DNA from: Desulfovibrio sp. DV
Lineage (GTDB): Bacteria; Desulfobacterota; Desulfovibrionia; Desulfovibrionales; Desulfovibrionaceae
NCBI RefSeq assembly: GCF_001936595.1
Contig: NZ_MLBG01000002.1
Span: 79,570-143,569 of the forward strand
Direction of reading: 5' to 3'
Length of the DNA stretch: 64,000 bases
Shown piece after piece: positions 60,193 through 64,000 of this stretch. The notes beneath the pieces were generated by a model. It saw nothing but the letters and a program-made list of their open reading frames with translations. It had not been told where the DNA came from and ran no database searches. A program made the translations under genes and the position numbers. The stretch's first letter is position 1. Every line of letters starts with the position of its first letter.

Positions 60193-60777
60193 ATGCAAAG
60201 CGTATGCGTGTTCTGCGGTTCATCGTCCGGGGCCGATCCGGCCTATGTGGAAGCGGCCAATGCCCTGGGCCGGCTCCTGGCGGCCGAGGGCCTGACCCTT
60301 GTCTACGGCGGGGCCTGCGTCGGGCTTATGGGCGCTGTGGCCGATGCCACGCTGGCCGCCGGCGGCAAGGCTGTTGGCGTGTTGCCGGATTTTCTGCGCC
60401 GCAAGGAACTGGCCCATCCGCGCTTGACCGAGCTGCACGTGGTGTCCTCGATGCACGAACGCAAGGCGCGCATGGCCGAACTGGCCGACGGCTTTATCGC
60501 CCTGCCCGGCGGCATGGGCACCCTTGAGGAATTTTGCGAGATCATCACCTGGGCCCAGCTTGGGCTGCACGAGAAACCCTGCGGCCTGCTCAACATCCAG
60601 GAATACTACGCCCCGCTTTTGCAGTTCGTGGATCGCATGGCCGGCGAAGGATTTTTGAAGGAAACGCAAAAGGGGTTGGTGCTGTCGTCGGACACGCCCG
60701 AAGGGTTGCTTGCTGCCATGCGGTCCTTTGAGCCGATCCGCGTGGCCAAGTGGGTGGACAGTCGGGCGAAGGCTTGA
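60193..60777 (+). CDS. LOG-family protein (TIGR00730; cytokinin-riboside phosphoribohydrolase-like)
   Basis: A 194-residue Rossmann-fold protein with the LOG signature LPGGMGTLEEF and the N-terminal VCVFCGSSSGADPAY. Members cleave nucleoside 5'-monophosphates such as cytokinin ribotides or AMP-like compounds to base and ribose phosphate. The ATG at 60193 has GGAG upstream; a TTG five codons earlier is also in frame. Confidence 0.92.
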   Translation: MQSVCVFCGSSSGADPAYVEAANALGRLLAAEGLTLVYGGACVGLMGAVADATLAAGGKAVGVLPDFLRRKELAHPRLTELHVVSSMHERKARMAELADGFIALPGGMGTLEEFCEIITWAQLGLHEKPCGLLNIQEYYAPLLQFVDRMAGEGFLKETQKGLVLSSDTPEGLLAAMRSFEPIRVAKWVDSRAKA

Positions 60778-60836
60778 TTCCGGCCAGTTGCCCTGTACCT
60801 AACAGACTTTGCAAACGCTCTCCAAGGATGCAAGCC

Positions 60837-61028
60837 ATGACCGACGATTCGCAACACCAAAAGCCGAAGCAAATCCGGTCAACGCAGAAGGATTTCACCG
60901 GCCTGGATTCGTATGCCAGCCCTGAGGATGAGTTGGCGTATTACAAAAGTGAGTATGGGCGGTTGAAGGCGATTATTGCCTTGCAGAAGCAGAAGATACG
61001 GAAATTTGTTGCCGCAAAGAGAGGGTAG
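60837..61028 (+). CDS. Small basic hypothetical protein
   Basis: A 63-residue protein with a polar start and a Lys-rich helical end (KSEYGRLKAIIALQKQKIRKFVAAKRG). AAGGA precedes the ATG; an ATG three codons earlier is also in frame. No family is recognised and its reality is moderately supported by codon use and the ribosome site. Confidence 0.5.
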   Translation: MTDDSQHQKPKQIRSTQKDFTGLDSYASPEDELAYYKSEYGRLKAIIALQKQKIRKFVAAKRG

Positions 61029-61318
61029 CGGGGAAATCCCGCATCTTTCGGCGTACAAGCGCGACGAAACGATGTTTCGCCCGACCCGGCCGTATGGGCC
61101 TGCCGAAGGAATGTTGCAAGTGCAACACCAGAACACACGCTGGATGCAGGAAAAGTCTTACGGCACTGCGAAACGTCCAGCGCAATGCCACCCGTCGCTT
61201 CGGTTTGGCGACGGCATGGGCCGGCGACGGAAAACTACAATCAACCACCCACAGAAACCCAAGTAACGCCACTGCCAATTTTCCTGACCGTATCCGAGAA
61301 ACCGGATTTCCAAGCGCA
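61029..61318. other. Intergenic region with no recognised feature
   Basis: About 290 bases between a small plus-strand gene and the receiver gene. Overlapping short frames occur on both strands without family resemblance; no promoter or hairpin stands out. Confidence 0.45.
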
Positions 61319-61696
61319 TTACTTGATTTTACAGCCTACAAATTGCTCAACTATCGGTTTTAATTGCTCAGAATGGGCTGGGATTTCCAGCAGCACATCG
61401 ACTCCTGTCGTATCAAGCAAGGAAGCACTTTCACTAAAACTTTTTGCGAGGACAATAAAAGGGACTCTTTTCTTTAAGATATCTTCGACACCTTTTATGA
61501 CGCCTTGAACAGCCGCCAGGGCATTTTTCTCCGGAGCGACATCCAAAAATATCAAATCAAACTGCTCTCTATGGAAGATAGCAATCGCTTCATCAACAGA
61601 ATGCACAAAAACGATTTCCTGCGAACTGGTCTTCAAAATGTCCGCTATCATATTGCCTTGGGAAACGTCTCTGTCGATGAGTAATACCTTTGACAT
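61319..61696 (-). CDS. Stand-alone response-regulator receiver protein
   Basis: A 125-residue CheY-like receiver. The acidic pocket is LIDRD near the N-terminus, the phospho-acceptor Asp is in LIFLDVAP and the Lys is in FIVLAKS. There is no output domain. Its base composition is clearly lower in GC than its neighbours, suggesting recent transfer. AAAGGAG precedes the ATG at 61696. No histidine kinase is nearby, so the partner is unknown. Confidence 0.82.
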   Translation of the reverse strand: MSKVLLIDRDVSQGNMIADILKTSSQEIVFVHSVDEAIAIFHREQFDLIFLDVAPEKNALAAVQGVIKGVEDILKKRVPFIVLAKSFSESASLLDTTGVDVLLEIPAHSEQLKPIVEQFVGCKIK

Positions 61697-61752
61697 TGCC
61701 CTACTCCTTTGGTGAAGTTGTTTGACCTACCAACTGACTTGAATGCAACAAT

Positions 61753-62547
61753 TTATTCAGATTCTTCACCATTACCTGATTTATACATTTGTTTTGCTTG
61801 AACAGCAAGGGAAAATCGTCTCGGTTCCTCTCGTCGCCACACCCCCGCATCCGCCCCCACCTGCTCTTCCAACTCCCACGTCCCCACCATCCCCGCTTCT
61901 TCCCGCGCCACTTCGAGCCGCTTTAAAAACTCGTTGCGCGTCACTTCCAGCGCCCCAAAACGGCATAAATGCCCGGTGGTTTGCTGGCAGTCGATGAAGT
62001 GGAAATGCTGCCGCTCCAGAAACTGCGCCAGGGTCACAAAGGCCACCTTGGATGCGTCCGTGGCCAGATGGAACATGGATTCGCCGAAAAAGGCCTTGCC
62101 GATGGCCACACCGTAGGCCCCACCCACCAATTCGCCGTCCTGCCAGGCTTCCACGCTGTGGGCGTAGCCGGCGCAGTGCAAACGCTCATAGGCCTCGATC
62201 ATCTCCGGCACAATCCAGGTGCCGTCGCCGGCGTCGCGCATCATGGCGGCGCAGCCGCGAATGACGCCGCTGAAATCCGTGTCCAGGGTCACCCGGAATT
62301 TGCCGGAGCGAATGGTGCGCGAAAGCCGCCGCGACACATGCACCTGGCCGGGGATGAGGATGGGGCGGGGGTCCGGCGACCACCAGAGGATGGGGCTTTG
62401 GTCGTCATACCACGGAAAAATGCCCCGGCGATAGGCGGCCAGCAGCCGCTCCAGGCTCAGGTCGCCGCCAACAGCGAGCAACCCACCCGGCTCGGCCAGG
62501 GTCGGCTTGGGGAAGATCGGTTCGTCGATCAGGGCAAATACAGGCAT
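61753..62547 (-). CDS. aat: Leucyl/phenylalanyl-tRNA-protein transferase
   Basis: A 264-residue GNAT-fold enzyme that adds Leu or Phe to N-terminal Arg/Lys of proteins, marking them for ClpS-ClpAP degradation. Motifs: FPKPTLAEPGGLLAVGGDLS, RRGIFPWYDDQSPILWWSPDPR, GGAYGVAIGKAFFGESMFH and DCQQTTGHL. The ATG at 62547 gives the normal start. clpA lies upstream on the same strand, the usual neighbourhood, though a terminator and two repeats separate them. The last about 40 residues are a variable acidic/basic tail. Confidence 0.95.
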   Translation of the reverse strand: MPVFALIDEPIFPKPTLAEPGGLLAVGGDLSLERLLAAYRRGIFPWYDDQSPILWWSPDPRPILIPGQVHVSRRLSRTIRSGKFRVTLDTDFSGVIRGCAAMMRDAGDGTWIVPEMIEAYERLHCAGYAHSVEAWQDGELVGGAYGVAIGKAFFGESMFHLATDASKVAFVTLAQFLERQHFHFIDCQQTTGHLCRFGALEVTRNEFLKRLEVAREEAGMVGTWELEEQVGADAGVWRREEPRRFSLAVQAKQMYKSGNGEESE

Positions 62548-62628
62548 GGGTCTCCATAGGCCGTCCAAGGCCCCGGGGCAAGGCCGGACGCCGGATGGCG
62601 CGCAATCCAGACGCCGGCTCGACGCCAT

Positions 62629-62666
62629 AAAAAACCAGGACCGCCGGCTGGCGGCGATCCTGGTTT
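62629..62666 (-). terminator. Rho-independent terminator downstream of clpA
   Basis: On the minus strand AAACCAGGA and TCCTGGTTT close an inner CCGCC/GGCGG stem, followed by a run of six T (plus-strand AAAAAA at 62629-62634). It separates clpA from aat transcription. Confidence 0.85.
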
Positions 62667-62732
62667 CAGGCTGGTGCAACAAAGTCTTCCCACTGGAACA
62701 AAACGCATCACTTGAGGATGATTCCTCCACTA

Positions 62733-62790
62733 CCCCCTTTCGGGAGGGTCCGGGAGGGGCTGAGCCCCTCCCGGCCGCCGGAGCAACTGT
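62733..62790 (+). repeat. Dispersed intergenic hairpin repeat, copy C
   Basis: A GGGAGGGTCC left part, the 9-bp hairpin GGGAGGGGC (62752-62760)-TGA-GCCCCTCCC (62764-62772), then GGCCGCCGGAGC (62773-62784). One G of the usual GGAGGC is missing. Confidence 0.8.
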
Positions 62791-62861
62791 GGTTCCCGTC
62801 AAGTTCAAAAAGCAATTACGCGTCTCGACTTGGCAACGCACCCGGTCAAATCAAACTTCCC

Positions 62862-62918
62862 CCAGGTGGGATTCCAAAGGGCTCAGCCCTTTGGCCGCCG
62901 GAGGCCTCTTCCTCTTCT
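62862..62918 (+). repeat. Dispersed intergenic hairpin repeat, copy D
   Basis: The 9-bp hairpin CCAAAGGGC (62874-62882)-TCA-GCCCTTTGG (62886-62894) and the invariant right part GGCCGCCGGAGGC (62893-62905) followed by TCTTCCTCTTC. It lies about 60 bases past the clpA stop. Confidence 0.8.
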
Positions 62919-62975
62919 CTCACGACCCCGGCCGGAGGCTTCTTACTTCGTAATCGCTTCTCGCTTTCCCGCACC

Positions 62976-64000
62976 CTAGCCGGCGTCGGCCGCATCGGCT
63001 GCTTCGGCCACGGCCTTTCGCGGCGCGCGGCTGGAGAAGGTGAAGCTGAACAGCTCCGGTGCACCCTCGGGCGCGGCGTCCACAACCGCCTCTCCGCCCT
63101 TTTGCAGCTTGCCGAAGAGCATCTCCTGAGCCAGCGTGTCCTTGATCTCCACCTGGATGACCCGGGACAAGGGGCGCGCGCCGTAGTCGGCGTCAAAACC
63201 CTTTTCAGACAACCTGGCCGCAGCCGCCGGGGTCAGGCGCACGAACACGCGCTTTTCCGCCATCTGGGCGTTGAGTTCCCGGATGAACTTGTGGACGATG
63301 CGGTCCATGACCTCAGGCACCAGGGGCTTGAAGCTGATGATGTCGTCCAGGCGGTTGCGAAACTCGGGACTAAACAGCCGCTCAATGGCCTTCTTGCCCT
63401 TGTCCGCCGCCTCGCCGGGCTTGTTGGCTCCAAAGCCGATGCTCTTGGCTGCCATCTCACGCGCTCCGGCGTTGGTGGTCATAAGCAGGATAACATGGCC
63501 GAAGTCCGCCTTGCGCCCGCTGTTGTCGGTCAGTGTCGCGTAGTCCATCACCTGGAGCAGGATGCTGAACATATCCGGGTGCGCCTTCTCGATTTCGTCG
63601 AGGAGCAGCACGGAATAGGGATGCTTGCGGATGGCGTCGGTCAAAAGACCGCCCTGCTCGAAGCCGACATAGCCCGGAGGCGAGCCGATGAGCCGGGCCA
63701 CCGCGTGCTTTTCCATGTATTCGCTCATGTCGAAACGCACGAAGTTGATGCCGAGCACCGCAGCCAGCTGCTTGGCCAGTTCGGTCTTGCCAACGCCGGT
63801 CGGACCGGCCAGCAGGAACGACCCGGTGGGCTTGCCGGCATTGGCCAGTCCGGCCCGGGAGCGCAGGATGGCCTTGGCAATGCCGTCTACGGCCTCGTTT
63901 TGGCCAAAGACGAGGTTTTTGAGCTCCCCTTCCAGGTTCTCCAGGCGAATCTTGTCCGAAGACGTGACCCGGGCGGCCGGAATCTTGGCCATGGCCGCCA
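62976..64000 (-). CDS. clpA: ATP-dependent Clp protease ATPase subunit ClpA (C-terminal part)
   Basis: The frame is open to the window edge, so the N-terminal part lies outside. About 341 residues are seen: the second AAA+ module with Walker A GPTGVGKTELA, Walker B VLLLDEIEKAHPDMF, sensor MTTNAGARE and the C-terminal D2-small domain GARPLSRVIQ. The start region AKIPAARVTSSDK is ClpA-like. ClpA unfolds substrates for ClpP. The C-terminus ends in an Ala/Asp-rich tail (EAADAADAG). Confidence 0.93.
   Translation of the reverse strand, partial: AAMAKIPAARVTSSDKIRLENLEGELKNLVFGQNEAVDGIAKAILRSRAGLANAGKPTGSFLLAGPTGVGKTELAKQLAAVLGINFVRFDMSEYMEKHAVARLIGSPPGYVGFEQGGLLTDAIRKHPYSVLLLDEIEKAHPDMFSILLQVMDYATLTDNSGRKADFGHVILLMTTNAGAREMAAKSIGFGANKPGEAADKGKKAIERLFSPEFRNRLDDIISFKPLVPEVMDRIVHKFIRELNAQMAEKRVFVRLTPAAAARLSEKGFDADYGARPLSRVIQVEIKDTLAQEMLFGKLQKGGEAVVDAAPEGAPELFSFTFSSRAPRKAVAEAADAADAG

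Larger units (their letters stand above)
62548..62975. other. Intergenic region between clpA and aat with two repeat copies
   Basis: About 430 bases without a gene. It contains the clpA terminator (62629-62666) and repeat copies C and D in plus orientation. Frames crossing it are shadows. Confidence 0.7.

Overview
The window is about 64 kb of GC-rich DNA from a bacterial chromosome, most likely a sulfate reducer of the Desulfovibrionaceae (Desulfovibrio/Solidesulfovibrio type). This is an inference from gene content: LL-diaminopimelate aminotransferase, HdrD-like and HdrA-like electron-transfer proteins, a NIL-domain ferredoxin, a one-subunit nickel/cobalt ECF cassette, hypF, an RluD-CoaE fusion and a DHH-CBS-CCA fusion. 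No ribosomal RNA, CRISPR array, transposase or phage structural gene was seen.

Layout. 1-1977 is the end of a nickel/cobalt ECF transporter operon. 2226-8496 is a minus-strand operon reading ileS, lspA, a PLDc_N membrane protein, a CpoB/YbgF-like lipoprotein, a NIL ferredoxin, a PilZ protein and cheZ. 8731-13769 is carB, purF and a small unknown gene. 14176-17564 is an HdrD-like plus double-HdrA pair. 17647-23018 holds a frameshifted phosphatase-superfamily gene, marR with an MFS exporter, a ferredoxin-type aldo/keto reductase and pyrE. 23160-23345 is a tRNA-Ser(GGA) followed by the 4.5S SRP RNA on the minus strand. 23401-29588 is purC, hisD, a frameshifted DHH-CBS-CCA gene and xerD. 29736-36616 is dapL, folK, a YHS-like protein and two tandem GT39 glycosyltransferases. 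37213-42335 is adenine deaminase, tgt and a DUF255 protein. 42489-46376 is a DJ-1/PfpI protein, a DUF362 protein and a frameshifted hypF. 47077-50044 is an array of four CI/S24-type repressor paralogs set among AT-rich spacers. 50051-59511 is rhomboid, RluD-CoaE, an MDR dehydrogenase, ligA, a DUF3431 protein, a potassium channel and uvrB. 59628-64000 is small unknowns, a LOG-family protein, a lone receiver protein, aat and the C-terminal part of clpA.

The most interesting points are the four-member S24 repressor array, in which the Ser/Lys dyad is kept in only one member; a dispersed intergenic hairpin family with four copies whose stems differ but still pair; and an HdrA-like protein made of two tandem HdrA modules beside an HdrC-HdrB fusion. 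At least four single-base frameshifts in otherwise well-conserved genes (positions about 18136, 26848, 44112 and 46203), and a folK with no usable start codon, suggest either sequence errors or real gene decay. This should be settled before any of those genes is called dead.
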